Part shown: positions 26,678-34,997 of the stretch, in pieces
How positions within the stretch are numbered: position 1 is the first letter of the stretch
Layout: each line of letters begins with the position of its first letter
NCBI RefSeq assembly: GCF_900188005.1
Contig: NZ_FZNR01000004.1
Span: 124,001-188,000 of the forward strand
Source: Actinoplanes regularis
Lineage (GTDB): Bacteria > Actinomycetota > Actinomycetes > Mycobacteriales > Micromonosporaceae
DNA: 64,000 bases
Direction of reading: 5' to 3'
The notes under the pieces: model-generated
Told to the model about the DNA's origin: nothing
The model's database searches: none
Seen by the model: the letters and a program-made list of their open reading frames with translations, nothing else
Program-made: the position numbers and the translations under genes

Positions 26678-27670
26678 TCAGATCCGGCCCGCCTTGCGTT
26701 CGCTCACCAGCAGCCAGATCAGGTAGCCGCCACCCAGCGCGCCGGTCACCACGCCCACCGGCAGGGGGTACCCCGAGTGCACGGCCAGCCAGTCCGCGCC
26801 GACGGTCAGCAGCGCGCCGATCGCCATCGAGGGCAGCAGGTTCGGCCCCGGCGCCCGGGTCAGCCGCCGGGCGATATTCGGCGCGATCAGGGCGACGAAC
26901 TGAACCGGCCCGGCCGCGGCCGCCGCGCACGCCACCACCAGGGAGGCGGTCAGCAGCGCGCCGTTGCGCAGCCGCTTGACCGGGACGCCCAGACCGGCCG
27001 CGATGTCGTCACCCATCTCCAGCATCCGCAGGCCGGGCCCGCAGGCCACGGCCAGGATCGGGATGGTGACGACCAGCACGCCGAGCAGCGGCAGCGCCTC
27101 CTCCCAGCCCCGGCCGTCGAAGCTGCCGGTGAGCCAGAGCATCGCCCGGGCGTTCTCCATCTGCACACCCTTGGTCAGCAGCCAGCCCATGATTCCGTTG
27201 AGGATCGCGGTCATGCCGACACCGATCAGGATGAACCGGTACCCCTGCAGGCCGCGGCGGCCGCCGATCAGCTGGATCAGCAGGGCCACCGCGATGCCGC
27301 CGGCCACCGCCGCGAGGGAGAGCTGGGTGCTGCTGCCACCGACGATCACGACGGCCAGCGCCGCGGTGCCCGCGCCGCTGGTGATGCCGAGGATGTCCGG
27401 GCTGCCCAGCGGGTTGCGGGTGATCGACTGGAAGACCGCGCCACCGGCGGCCAGCGCCATGCCGACCAGGATCGCGGTGATCACCCGGGGCAGCCGCAAC
27501 TCGTTGATGATGAACGACTGGGCCGCGTTGCCCTGCCCGACCAGGGTTTTGACCACGTCGGCCGGGGCGATCGGGAACTCGCCGGTGCCCAGGGTGAGCA
27601 CGGCAACGGCGGCCATGGCGAGCAGCGCGACGCCGCCGGTGACCACGGCGCGGGAACGGAGGACCATCAT
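26678..27670 (-). CDS. FecCD-family siderophore permease (second)
   Basis: A 330-residue membrane protein with nine or ten hydrophobic segments and FecCD landmarks: LPRVITAILVGMALAAGG, TRNPLGSPDILGI and APNIARRL. It pairs with the permease at 27667 to form the channel. Its start overlaps that gene's stop by four bases (ATGA). Confidence 0.92.
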   Translation of the reverse strand: MMVLRSRAVVTGGVALLAMAAVAVLTLGTGEFPIAPADVVKTLVGQGNAAQSFIINELRLPRVITAILVGMALAAGGAVFQSITRNPLGSPDILGITSGAGTAALAVVIVGGSSTQLSLAAVAGGIAVALLIQLIGGRRGLQGYRFILIGVGMTAILNGIMGWLLTKGVQMENARAMLWLTGSFDGRGWEEALPLLGVLVVTIPILAVACGPGLRMLEMGDDIAAGLGVPVKRLRNGALLTASLVVACAAAAAGPVQFVALIAPNIARRLTRAPGPNLLPSMAIGALLTVGADWLAVHSGYPLPVGVVTGALGGGYLIWLLVSERKAGRI

Positions 27671-28599
27671 TTCGCCGCTCGCACGAGGTAGAGGAAGAGG
27701 GGACCGCCGAGGACCGCGGTGACCACGCCGACCTGCAGCTCACCGGGGCTGCCCAGGACCCGGCCGAGCACGTCCGCGCCGACCAGCAGCACCGGCGCGA
27801 GCACCGCCGTGTAGGGCAGCATCCAGCGCAGGTCGGGGCCGGTGAACGGGCGCACCAAATGCGGGATCAGCAGGCCGACGAAGACGATCGGGCCGCAGGC
27901 CGCGGTGGCCGCACCGCAGAGCAGGGTGACCGCCACGATCACCACGGCCCGGATCAGTCCCGGGCGGGCGCCGAGGGCGCGGGCCGCGTCGTCGCCGAGC
28001 GACAGCGCGTTCAGCGGGCGGGCCATGGCGACGGCGAGCAGCACGCCGATCGCGACGAACGGGGTCAGCCGCCGCAGCGTGTCGAAGTCCGCACTGGCCA
28101 GCGAGCCGACCGTCCAGAACCGGACGGCCTGGATGGACTCGGTGTTCGCCAGCAGGACGGCGCTCACGTACGAGTAGAGCGCGGCGTTCAGCGCGGCGCC
28201 GGCCAGGGCCAGCCGGGCCGGGGTGGCCGCGCGTCCGCCGCCGACCGCGTAGACCAGCGCGGTGACGATCGCCGCGCCGAGCAGGGCGAACCAGACGTAC
28301 CCGGAGAAGGTGGTGATGCCCAGGAACGCGGCGGCGCTGGCGACGGCGGCCGAGGCGCCGGCGTTGATGCCGAGCAGGCCGGGATCGGCGAGCGGATTGC
28401 GGGTCAGGGCCTGCATGATCGCGCCGGCCAGGCCCAGGGCCAGGCCGACGAGCAGGCCCAGCAGCGTCCGGGGAAGCCGCATCTCGTGGACGATCCGGTA
28501 GTACGGCGAATCGGGGTCGACCAGGCCGGCCCAGACCTCGCCGGGGGAGAGGAAACGCGCCCCGAAACCGATGCCGAGGACCAGCACGACGGCGAGCAC
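27667..28599 (-). CDS. FecCD-family siderophore permease (first), start uncertain
   Basis: The 310-residue part from GTG 28599 carries FecCD landmarks LPRTLLGLLVGLALGLAG, TRNPLADPGLLGI and IPHLVRP. Starting there removes about half of the first membrane segment and has no ribosome-binding sequence. The open frame continues upstream to a stop at 28762-28764 with no ATG, GTG or TTG, yet that extension encodes a charged N-terminus and the rest of the segment (RLAGLLVALAVLA). A CTG at 28704, six to eight bases after GGGAG, is the best candidate start. Confidence 0.85.
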   Translation of the reverse strand: MLAVVLVLGIGFGARFLSPGEVWAGLVDPDSPYYRIVHEMRLPRTLLGLLVGLALGLAGAIMQALTRNPLADPGLLGINAGASAAVASAAAFLGITTFSGYVWFALLGAAIVTALVYAVGGGRAATPARLALAGAALNAALYSYVSAVLLANTESIQAVRFWTVGSLASADFDTLRRLTPFVAIGVLLAVAMARPLNALSLGDDAARALGARPGLIRAVVIVAVTLLCGAATAACGPIVFVGLLIPHLVRPFTGPDLRWMLPYTAVLAPVLLVGADVLGRVLGSPGELQVGVVTAVLGGPLFLYLVRAAK

Positions 28600-28756
28600 C
28601 GCCAGCGCGACCAGGAGCCCGGCCAGACGAACGGACGCGCGCCGCGCCGCCGGTGGTGGCTCGGTGCGAACCCGCTGGTCAGAGAGGGTGTCGATGGTGG
28701 ACAGTTGCGGGCTCCCGTCAGCTTTCGGCGGATCCTGTTGACGCGCGTTCGGTTCG

Positions 28757-28772
28757 TTAGGTTAGCCTAACC
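28757..28772. promoter_or_regulatory. Iron box (IdeR/DmdR-type operator)
   Basis: TTAGGTTAGCCTAACC is a 16-base palindrome identical to the core of the actinobacterial DtxR/IdeR/DmdR consensus. It sits between the divergent permease operon and the binding-protein gene, so iron-loaded repressor would shut both. Confidence 0.88.
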
Positions 28773-28821
28773 ATCCAGTCGGTCGAGTGACCGGCCTGTT
28801 TGTCCCGCGAAAGATGTGACG

Positions 28822-29856
28822 ATGTCTGCTTCCTCCCTTCCCCTGTCCCGTCGTGGCCTGCTCGCAGCGGGCGGTGCCGCTGCTCTCGGTGCGATGCTGA
28901 CCGCGTGTGGCGGCAAGGAGGACGACAAGTCCTCGCCGGCCACCACGACCGCCGCTGCCGCCGGCCCCTGGGCCTTCACCGACGACCAGCCCAAGGAGCT
29001 GAAGGCCGACAAGGCCCCGTCGAAGATCGTCGCCTTCACCGGCACCGCCGCCGCCCTGGTCGACCTGGGTCTCCAGGACAAGATCGTCGGTGTCTTCGGT
29101 GAGACCAAGAAGGCCGACGGTACGGCCGAGGACCAGGCCGGCGACCTGGACATCAACAAGGTTCAGATCATCGGCAACGCGTGGGGCGAGTTCTCCGTCG
29201 AGAAGTACGCCGCGCTTACCCCGGACCTGCTGGTCACCCACCAGTTCGACGCGGGCGCCTACTGGTACGTGCCGGACGAGTCGAAGGACAAGATCCTCGC
29301 CGTGGCCCCGTCGGCCCTGGTCACCGTCGGCCGGGTGCCGTTGAACAAGCCGATCGAGCGGTACGCCGAGCTGGCCAAGTCCCTCGGCGCCGACCTGAAC
29401 GCCCCCAAGGTCACCGAGGCCAAGGCCCGCTTCGAGAAGGCCGCCGCCGACCTGAGCGCCGCCGCGAAGGCGTCCGGCGGCATCAAGGTCCTGTTCGGCT
29501 CCGGCGCCGCCGACGTCTTCTACGTCTCGAGCGCCGCGGTCAGCTCCGACCTCATGTACTTCAAGGAGCTCGGCGTCGACCTGATCATGCCCGAGGTCAA
29601 GGGTCAGGACTACTACGAGTCGCTGAGCTGGGAGAACGCCGACAAGTACAAGGCTGACATCATCTTCCTGGACGCCCGGACCGGCACCCTGCAGCCGAAG
29701 GACCTGGCCGCCAAGCCGACCTGGAACGCGCTGCCCGCCGTCAAGGCCAACCAGGTCTTCCCGTGGCAGGCCGTGCCGATCTACTCCTGGAACGGCGCCG
29801 CCCCGCTGATCGAGGCCATCACCGCGGCGATCACGAAGTCCAAGAAGCTCGCCTGA
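28822..29856 (+). CDS. Iron-siderophore-binding lipoprotein, Tat-exported
   Basis: A 344-residue FepB/FecB-type binding protein. The signal has twin arginines (SRRGLLAAGG) and an LTAC lipobox, so it is probably exported folded and lipidated. The helical-backbone fold is recognisable from IVAFTGTAAALVDLGLQDKIVGVFG and the tail PWQAVPIYSWNG. It hands ferric siderophore to the divergent permease/ATPase set. ATG 28822 was preferred over GTG 28816, two codons earlier. Confidence 0.9.
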   Translation: MSASSLPLSRRGLLAAGGAAALGAMLTACGGKEDDKSSPATTTAAAAGPWAFTDDQPKELKADKAPSKIVAFTGTAAALVDLGLQDKIVGVFGETKKADGTAEDQAGDLDINKVQIIGNAWGEFSVEKYAALTPDLLVTHQFDAGAYWYVPDESKDKILAVAPSALVTVGRVPLNKPIERYAELAKSLGADLNAPKVTEAKARFEKAAADLSAAAKASGGIKVLFGSGAADVFYVSSAAVSSDLMYFKELGVDLIMPEVKGQDYYESLSWENADKYKADIIFLDARTGTLQPKDLAAKPTWNALPAVKANQVFPWQAVPIYSWNGAAPLIEAITAAITKSKKLA

Positions 29857-29864
29857 TGCTCCGG

Positions 29865-29894
29865 CCGGCCCGCCGCTAACCGGCGGCGGGCCGG
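29865..29894. terminator. Bidirectional terminator overlapping a stop codon
   Basis: A 12-bp perfect stem with a 6-base loop lies just after the binding-protein gene, and includes the last codons of the convergent MBL gene. Confidence 0.55.
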
Positions 29895-30910
29895 GTCACC
29901 ACCGCGCCCGACCAGCGCAGAGCGCCACGATCGGCCAGATAGCGGACGTGCGCCATGGTCTCCGCGACCGCGCCGACCCGCATCGGCCCGATCTCCTCCC
30001 ACGGCCGCGACCAGGTCAGCTCGGCGGCCAGCTGCCAGACCGTCGGCGCCCCCAGTCGCTCGACCGCCGCCACGATCTCCTCGCACCGCAGGTCATGATG
30101 GACCCGCAACTGCCGGGCGCGCGCGCCGATGCCGCGGAACCGGTACTCATGAGCGGGCAACGCGTCCAGCTCGTCGTACGCTGCCACCTTGTCGAGCGAG
30201 TCCAGGAACGATCCCAGCGGCGAGGAGCCGGGCCGCTGCAGCCCGATGTTCGGACTGATCCGGGGCAGCAGATGATCCCCGGTCAGCAGCACCCCCGCCT
30301 CCGCCTCGAGCAGGCAGATGTGCCCCGGTGTGTGCCCCGGGGTCCAGACCGTCGTCAGCTTCCGCCCCCGCAGCGGCACCCGGTCCCCGTCCTCGAGCAG
30401 CACGTCGGGCTCGGCCGGCCCGGCCAGCCGGTGCTGCCCGATCATCCCGGCCAGCACCGCGATCTCGCCCTCGGGAACGTGGTGCGCCCGCAGCCAGTCC
30501 GCGGGCGACCCGCTCGGCACCAGCGCGTCCTGCTCCTGCGGATGCATGGCGACCCAGGCCCCGCCCTCCTGGAGCCGCTTGGAGAGCCCGTGATGATCCG
30601 AGTGCACGTGCGTGACGACCACGCCGAGCACGTCCTGCCGGGTCGCGCCGGCGGTCCGCAGCCCGCGCTCCAGGGCGGCCCAGCCGTCCTCGCTGTCCCA
30701 GCCCGGGTCAACGACGACAAGCCCGTCGTCCCCGGGAACCAGATAGCACAACGTGTATCGCAAGGGGCTGTCCGGGATCGGCACCGGCACCGACCAGATC
30801 CCGCCGGCGAGCCGCTCCACCGGCGGCAGCACGCGCGCCTTCCAGGCCTCACGCTGCGTGACACCGGTCACGACGATCTCGTCGCCGCTCGCGCGGGTCA
30901 TCGGTGCCAT
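29876..30910 (-). CDS. Metallo-beta-lactamase-fold hydrolase
   Basis: A 344-residue MBL protein with THVHSDHHG, TPGHTPGH, a GDHLLPR aspartate region and ALPAHEYRF, plus a C-terminal helical extension that often binds nucleic acid or thioester in LACTB2-like proteins. ATG 30910 starts the conserved part; a longer frame reaches 31009 but would cross the operator and the regulator's promoter. It is divergent from a TetR gene with a perfect palindrome between them, so it is probably that repressor's target. Confidence 0.85.
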   Translation of the reverse strand: MAPMTRASGDEIVVTGVTQREAWKARVLPPVERLAGGIWSVPVPIPDSPLRYTLCYLVPGDDGLVVVDPGWDSEDGWAALERGLRTAGATRQDVLGVVVTHVHSDHHGLSKRLQEGGAWVAMHPQEQDALVPSGSPADWLRAHHVPEGEIAVLAGMIGQHRLAGPAEPDVLLEDGDRVPLRGRKLTTVWTPGHTPGHICLLEAEAGVLLTGDHLLPRISPNIGLQRPGSSPLGSFLDSLDKVAAYDELDALPAHEYRFRGIGARARQLRVHHDLRCEEIVAAVERLGAPTVWQLAAELTWSRPWEEIGPMRVGAVAETMAHVRYLADRGALRWSGAVVTRPAAG

Positions 30911-30921
30911 CCGAACCCCAT

Positions 30922-30946
30922 TTCCTAGACGAGTCTCGTCTAGGAA
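30922..30946. promoter_or_regulatory. TetR operator: perfect 25-bp palindrome
   Basis: Two 12-bp arms (TTCCTAGACGAG and its exact reverse complement) flank a single T. It lies in the gap between the divergent MBL and TetR genes and should bind the TetR dimer. Confidence 0.8.
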
Positions 30947-30993
30947 GCCGACCCTATAGTGGGCATGATCAGCCAGCAATGGGAGGCCGCTCG

Positions 30994-31659
30994 ATGTCAC
31001 CAACCCCACAGAGTGCCAGTTCGGAGCCCCCTACCGCCCCGCCTTCAGCGCCCGCCGTTCGCCCCGCGCCGGCGGGCCCGCAGGGCCGGCCTCGCGATCC
31101 CGAGGTCGACGACCGCATCACCCGCGCCGCCGCCGAGGTCTTCGGCGAGAACGGCTGGCACCGGTTCACCGTCGACTCGGTCGCCCGCCGGGCCGGTGTC
31201 GGCAAAGCCTCCATCTATCTCCGCTGGCCCAACAAGGAGGCGCTGCTGGCCGCCGCTCTGACCGCGCGCCTCAACGGCATCGAGGACATCGACACCGGCT
31301 CGGTCCGCGACGACCTGATCAGCCTCGCCCGCCAGATCCAGCGCTCGTACCTGGGCGAATCCGGGCGCGCGGCTCTGCAGTTACGCGTGGACGCGCAGCG
31401 GGTGCCCGAGGTCCGGGACCACTTCCACCGGCTCCAGGAATCCCAGGTCCTGGCCGCCCGGGCCGTCGTCCGCCGGGCCATCGACCGAGGCGAGCTGCGG
31501 CCCGACACCAGCGTCACCCTCCTCCTCGACTGCGTCTGTGGCGGTGTCATGAACCATGTGCTGGCCACGCCCCCGCACCTGCGGGACCAGGTGGCCGCCG
31601 GTGCCGACCAGTACGCGACCGCTCTGGTCGACTTCGTCCTCACCTCCACCCGGGCCTAG
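30994..31659 (+). CDS. TetR-family transcriptional regulator
   Basis: The 221-residue protein has a Pro/Ala-rich leader (about 30 residues), a TetR helix-turn-helix (TVDSVARRAGVGKASIYLRWPNKEALL, shown in landmark form) and a ligand-binding helical domain. ATG 30994 has GGGAGG eight bases upstream. It probably represses itself and the divergent hydrolase through the palindrome at 30922-30946. The inducer is unknown. Confidence 0.9.
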   Translation: MSPTPQSASSEPPTAPPSAPAVRPAPAGPQGRPRDPEVDDRITRAAAEVFGENGWHRFTVDSVARRAGVGKASIYLRWPNKEALLAAALTARLNGIEDIDTGSVRDDLISLARQIQRSYLGESGRAALQLRVDAQRVPEVRDHFHRLQESQVLAARAVVRRAIDRGELRPDTSVTLLLDCVCGGVMNHVLATPPHLRDQVAAGADQYATALVDFVLTSTRA

Positions 31660-31720
31660 GCACGCGGCCGTCACGGACGGCGGCCCCCGCTCGGGCCGGC
31701 CGCGGGGTACGGCACGAAGG

Positions 31721-32059
31721 TCAGGGGCGGTCCTTCTTGGGGAGGGCGGCGACGATGGCGTCGTACGAGGTGTCGACGGCCTCGAGGATCTCGTCGTCCG
31801 GGATGGCGCCGCCCAGGCGAAGCGTGTTCCAGCCGTGCCGGCCGATGTAGGCGCTGGCCGTGGCGTCCTGCGGGTAGCGGACCAGCCACTCGTCGGCGGC
31901 GTCGCGGCCCTTGCCGCACTTGACGCCCACGGCCTCGCCGGTGCCGAGGAACGCGAAGATCTTCGGGCCGACCTTGACGACGACGTCGCCCTCCCAGGGC
32001 TCGTCCTGCCAGGCGCCGGGTTTGGCAAGGCAGTACCGCAACAGCTTCTCCGGGTCCAT
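31721..32059 (-). CDS. MmcQ/YjbR-family DNA-binding-like protein
   Basis: This 112-residue protein (starting MDPEKLLRYC) has the double-wing YjbR fold: KPGAWQDEPWEGDVVVKVG, then IFAFLGTGEAVGVKC and HGWNTLRLGGAIPDDEI. The family is widespread and small, with no agreed function. An in-frame longer start at 32104 is possible, but the conserved region begins at 32059. No operon partner is evident. Confidence 0.8.
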   Translation of the reverse strand: MDPEKLLRYCLAKPGAWQDEPWEGDVVVKVGPKIFAFLGTGEAVGVKCGKGRDAADEWLVRYPQDATASAYIGRHGWNTLRLGGAIPDDEILEAVDTSYDAIVAALPKKDRP

Positions 32060-32224
32060 GGAGCCCGGCATACGGCATCCGGCCGATGGAGGCAAGCCTG
32101 ACACGGCGTCAACCTCGCGGGGAGGCCCGTGAAAGTAGGGCGCGTCCTTCGCTCCGCGGAGTGCACGGTCGCTGGAGAGCGGGGCGAACGACGCGCTGAA
32201 CGACGTACGGGGAAGAAAAGCGGA

Positions 32225-32857
32225 TCACTCGGCGCCGGTGTAGGCCGCGTAAGTGGCCGCGGCCTGCTTTGCGGCGGTCTCCGGATCGGCGCCGGAGGCG
32301 ACGTCCGCGGCCGCCCACGCGTCGCCGCTGAGCTTCATGAACCTCTTGCCGTCCTCGGACGCCAGCCAGGCCATGATGGCGTCGGTGTCGCGCGGCGCGT
32401 TGGGCGCGCTGACGTGCATGGCGAGGCCGAGCAGGCCGGAGTCCCAGCCGATGCCGACCGCGCCGGGTCCGAACTGTCCCCAGTGCTCGTCGACGAGGGC
32501 GGTGTGCTCCAGTTCGAAGCGGGTGCGGGTGTCGCCCTCCGGGGTCAGCCGAACCTCGATCCAGCTGACCTGGCCGCCGAACTCCCAGGTGGCGGCGTAC
32601 GAACGGGGCTTGTCGCAACGGGTGATCGTGCCGCCGGCGTTGCCCTCGAGCTGGTACTTCCCGCCCTCGCGCAGGTCGCCGGAGACCGGCAGGAACCAGC
32701 GCGCGATGCGCTCCGGGTCGGTCACCACGTCCCACAGGTCGTCGAGGTCGGTGTCGTAGGCCTGGCTGATGGTCAGCACCCGGGCCTGCCCGGCCTCCAG
32801 GACCCGGTCGCCGAGGGTGCGCCGGACGCTGTTGATCTGCTCGGTCACGTCAATCAT
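32225..32857 (-). CDS. SRPBCC (AHSA1-like) domain protein
   Basis: A 210-residue START/AHSA1-fold protein: ISQAYDTDLDDLWDVVTDPERIARWFLPVSGDLREGGKY is the family's opening pattern (landmarks only), followed by a long C-terminal helix region. These proteins bind hydrophobic ligands. Its start overlaps the ArsR gene's stop by eight bases, so they are co-translated. ArsR-SRPBCC pairs are common in actinomycetes; the ligand is unknown. Confidence 0.88.
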   Translation of the reverse strand: MIDVTEQINSVRRTLGDRVLEAGQARVLTISQAYDTDLDDLWDVVTDPERIARWFLPVSGDLREGGKYQLEGNAGGTITRCDKPRSYAATWEFGGQVSWIEVRLTPEGDTRTRFELEHTALVDEHWGQFGPGAVGIGWDSGLLGLAMHVSAPNAPRDTDAIMAWLASEDGKRFMKLSGDAWAAADVASGADPETAAKQAAATYAAYTGAE

Positions 32858-33221
32858 CGATGCTCCTGATGTCGTCGGTCGCGGTCAGGCGCCGAATCCG
32901 CCGGCCGCGGGCGACCTCGGTGGCCATCGCGGCGAGGTGTGGCGTCCAGAACCGCCGGAACCGGCCGAGCCACTCGTCGGCCTGGCGCAGCGCGGTGTCG
33001 TCGACCGCGTAGAGCCGGCGGGCGCCGGACGGGCGGACGGTGGCGAAACCGTTGTCGCGTAGCACTTTCAGGTGCTGCGACACGGCCGGCTGGGAGATGC
33101 CGAACTCGGCGCGGATGACGGTGGTCACCGCGCCGGAGGACTGCTCGCCGTCGGCGAGCAGCTCCAGGATCCGGCGCCGGACCGGGTCGCCCAGCACGTC
33201 GAACGCATGCACGGGGCCCAC
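32850..33221 (-). CDS. ArsR-family winged-helix regulator
   Basis: A 123-residue ArsR-type regulator: DPVRRRILELLADGEQ, GISQPAVSQHLKVLRDNGF recognition helix and a basic wing. No CxC-type metal motif is present, so it is not a classic metal sensor. GTG 33221 gives the longest form; GTG 33212 is better spaced from AAGGTGGG. A perfect palindrome upstream is its likely operator. Confidence 0.88.
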   Translation of the reverse strand: MGPVHAFDVLGDPVRRRILELLADGEQSSGAVTTVIRAEFGISQPAVSQHLKVLRDNGFATVRPSGARRLYAVDDTALRQADEWLGRFRRFWTPHLAAMATEVARGRRIRRLTATDDIRSIDD

Positions 33222-33233
33222 CTTATCAGGAGT

Positions 33234-33247
33234 CGCTTATATAAGCG
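33234..33247. promoter_or_regulatory. ArsR operator candidate
   Basis: CGCTTATATAAGCG is a perfect 14-base palindrome, A/T-rich for this genome, just upstream of the ArsR start. It suits autoregulation of the ArsR-SRPBCC pair. Confidence 0.6.
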
Positions 33248-33264
33248 TGGCCTTGAGGAAAATC

Positions 33265-33296
33265 GTGCGGGCCGGGAGTAGGGTCCCGGCCCGCAC
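33265..33296. terminator. Hairpin terminator, 13-bp stem
   Basis: A 13-bp perfect stem with a 6-base loop, followed on the plus strand by CTTTTG. It separates the ArsR promoter from DNA further right. Confidence 0.6.
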
Positions 33297-33325
33297 GCAG
33301 GGGAAACTTTTGAGAAGGGCGCATC

Positions 33326-33339
33326 TGGGAGCGCTCCCA
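33326..33339. promoter_or_regulatory. CebR-type (LacI-family) palindrome without an adjacent target gene
   Basis: TGGGAGCGCTCCCA equals the 14-base operator of CebR, the cello-oligosaccharide-responsive LacI repressor of actinomycetes. It lies between a terminator and the 3' end of a minus-strand gene. No plus-strand gene begins within 700 bases. Confidence 0.6.
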
Positions 33340-33387
33340 CTTCAGGGTGACGACTCTAACCCCGCCCTCGGGCCCGTGTAAAGACAG

Positions 33388-33840
33388 TCAGTCGCATCGC
33401 CACGGCCGGCGCGGCCGAAGCTGATGCGGGGAGGCGGGAACGGCGGCGGCCGCGGCGGCGAGTGCGGCGGCGGCGACCTCGGCGTCCCTCAGGTCGGCGG
33501 CGTCGCGCGTCACCTGGTGGCGCAGCAGCAGCGCCTGCCACTGCCGGCGGCAGGCACGCACGGCCAGCTCGGTGCCGGGCTCGGCGACCAGGACCATGCG
33601 GCCGGCCGCGTCCACCAGCGCGTCCCAGTCGCCGAGGTCGCCGGAGCGCTCGGCCCGCTCCTGGAGCAGATCGAAGAGGACTCCCCACCCGATGACGAGA
33701 TCAGGATGGCCCGCCGGGGCCTCGTGCAACAGCCGGTAGATCTCGTCAATGGCGTGCTGGAGACCGCGGGGGTGTCCCGCGTCAGCCGTGAACGCCACGA
33801 CGAGGGCCGTGTGGATGAACTCCTCGCCGTCCATAACCAA
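33388..33840 (-). CDS. Hypothetical protein, helical
   Basis: A 150-residue acidic, Ala-rich helical protein (HPDLVIGWGVLFDLLQERAERSGD, DWDALVDAAGRMVLV landmarks). The pattern suggests TPR-like helices, but I do not recognise a family. Two ATG codons (33840, 33834) are close together. It is a stand-alone minus-strand gene with no suggestive neighbour. Confidence 0.6.
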   Translation of the reverse strand: MVMDGEEFIHTALVVAFTADAGHPRGLQHAIDEIYRLLHEAPAGHPDLVIGWGVLFDLLQERAERSGDLGDWDALVDAAGRMVLVAEPGTELAVRACRRQWQALLLRHQVTRDAADLRDAEVAAAALAAAAAAVPASPHQLRPRRPWRCD

Positions 33841-33971
33841 ACGGTAGACGTGGATGCGCGCTGGTCAAGCCCTCCGTAAATTTCCCTCCAGATCAACCGG
33901 AACCGGACCCGGCGCGAGGTCGCCGGCGGTCCGGCGTCGTCGGCCGTCGAGCTGATGATCGAAAGCGGTCT

Positions 33972-33983
33972 TCTGTTAACAGA
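33972..33983. promoter_or_regulatory. Short perfect palindrome upstream of a membrane-protein gene
   Basis: TCTGTTAACAGA lies about 57 bases upstream of the GTG at 34040, in an otherwise empty 199-base gap. It is a possible operator. Confidence 0.35.
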
Positions 33984-34039
33984 GAGGAGCGTCCATACTG
34001 TGGCGGCATTGATCTACGTGTGACACGGGGAACGCAATA

Positions 34040-34972
34040 GTGAGCCAGCATGACGACCTCGATCCGATCGTCAACCTCCAGGATTGGGCGCGCAGGACCG
34101 AGCGGAAGGTCAAGCGGCAGCGCCGATTCGGCGGGGTCGTATCGAAACTGCGGTATGTCGTCGCGGCGGTCACGCTCGGAGCCCTGATCTGGGCGAGCGT
34201 TCCGCTCGTGCGCGAGGTGTGGCCCCGCGAGTCCGCCGCGCCGGCGCCCACCCCGAGCGGGATCACCGCGACCACCGCGACCCGTGCCGAGACCACCAGC
34301 CCGTTCGAGGGGACGGCCGCCGCGACGTACCCCGTCGGGGAGAAGGGGATCACGCTGCCGCCGGCCAGAGCGGTGACCGGTTTCAGCGCGGCGCAGGTGA
34401 AGGCCGACCTGGAGTTGGTGCGCAAGGCGATGGTGGCCGGCCGCCTCGACCCGGACATGACCGTCGGTCATCGGCCGGACGACTTCCTCCTCATGCTCGC
34501 GCCGAGCGCGCGCGCCCAGATCGCGAAATGGTTCGAGGGCGACACGTTCGTCAGCCTCGCCACCTGGATCGACCCGGCGGTCAGGCTGGACCCGAAGAAC
34601 GAGCCGCGGGTCAGCGGGCGGGTGACCTACCGGTCGGTGGTCGAGGACGGCATCCGCACCCTCCGGATCACCACCAACTTCGTCTGGGTGTACGCGTTCG
34701 AGGGCGAGTTCCTGAGCGGGCCGCTCGCCGTGCGGCACGATCAGATCGACTGGGACTTCCCGCAGACCAGGAACCTGCGCGACGCGGACCGGGGGATGTG
34801 GGTCCACAACGCCACGTCGTACGGCGCCTGGCTGGACTGCGCCGCGGCTGACAAGGGGCTGCTCGCGCCGACCCCGAAGGACGCGACCGGGACCGGCCTG
34901 GCCGGCACCGAGGATCAGGAGTCACTGGCGAAGCCCGATCACCCCTTGGAGATCGGCGACAACTGCCACTGA
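34040..34972 (+). CDS. Hypothetical single-pass membrane protein
   Basis: This 310-residue protein has a charged cytoplasmic N-terminus (about 38 residues), one membrane segment (YVVAAVTLGALIWASVPLV), a Thr/Pro/Ala linker and a roughly 200-residue outside domain rich in Trp and Asp (WVYAFEGEF, DWDFPQTRNLRDADRGMW). Two cysteines near the end may pair. Family not recognised. Start is GTG after GGGGA. Confidence 0.7.
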   Translation: MSQHDDLDPIVNLQDWARRTERKVKRQRRFGGVVSKLRYVVAAVTLGALIWASVPLVREVWPRESAAPAPTPSGITATTATRAETTSPFEGTAAATYPVGEKGITLPPARAVTGFSAAQVKADLELVRKAMVAGRLDPDMTVGHRPDDFLLMLAPSARAQIAKWFEGDTFVSLATWIDPAVRLDPKNEPRVSGRVTYRSVVEDGIRTLRITTNFVWVYAFEGEFLSGPLAVRHDQIDWDFPQTRNLRDADRGMWVHNATSYGAWLDCAAADKGLLAPTPKDATGTGLAGTEDQESLAKPDHPLEIGDNCH

Positions 34973-34997
34973 CGGTCGCTGCGGCACAATGGGGCAG

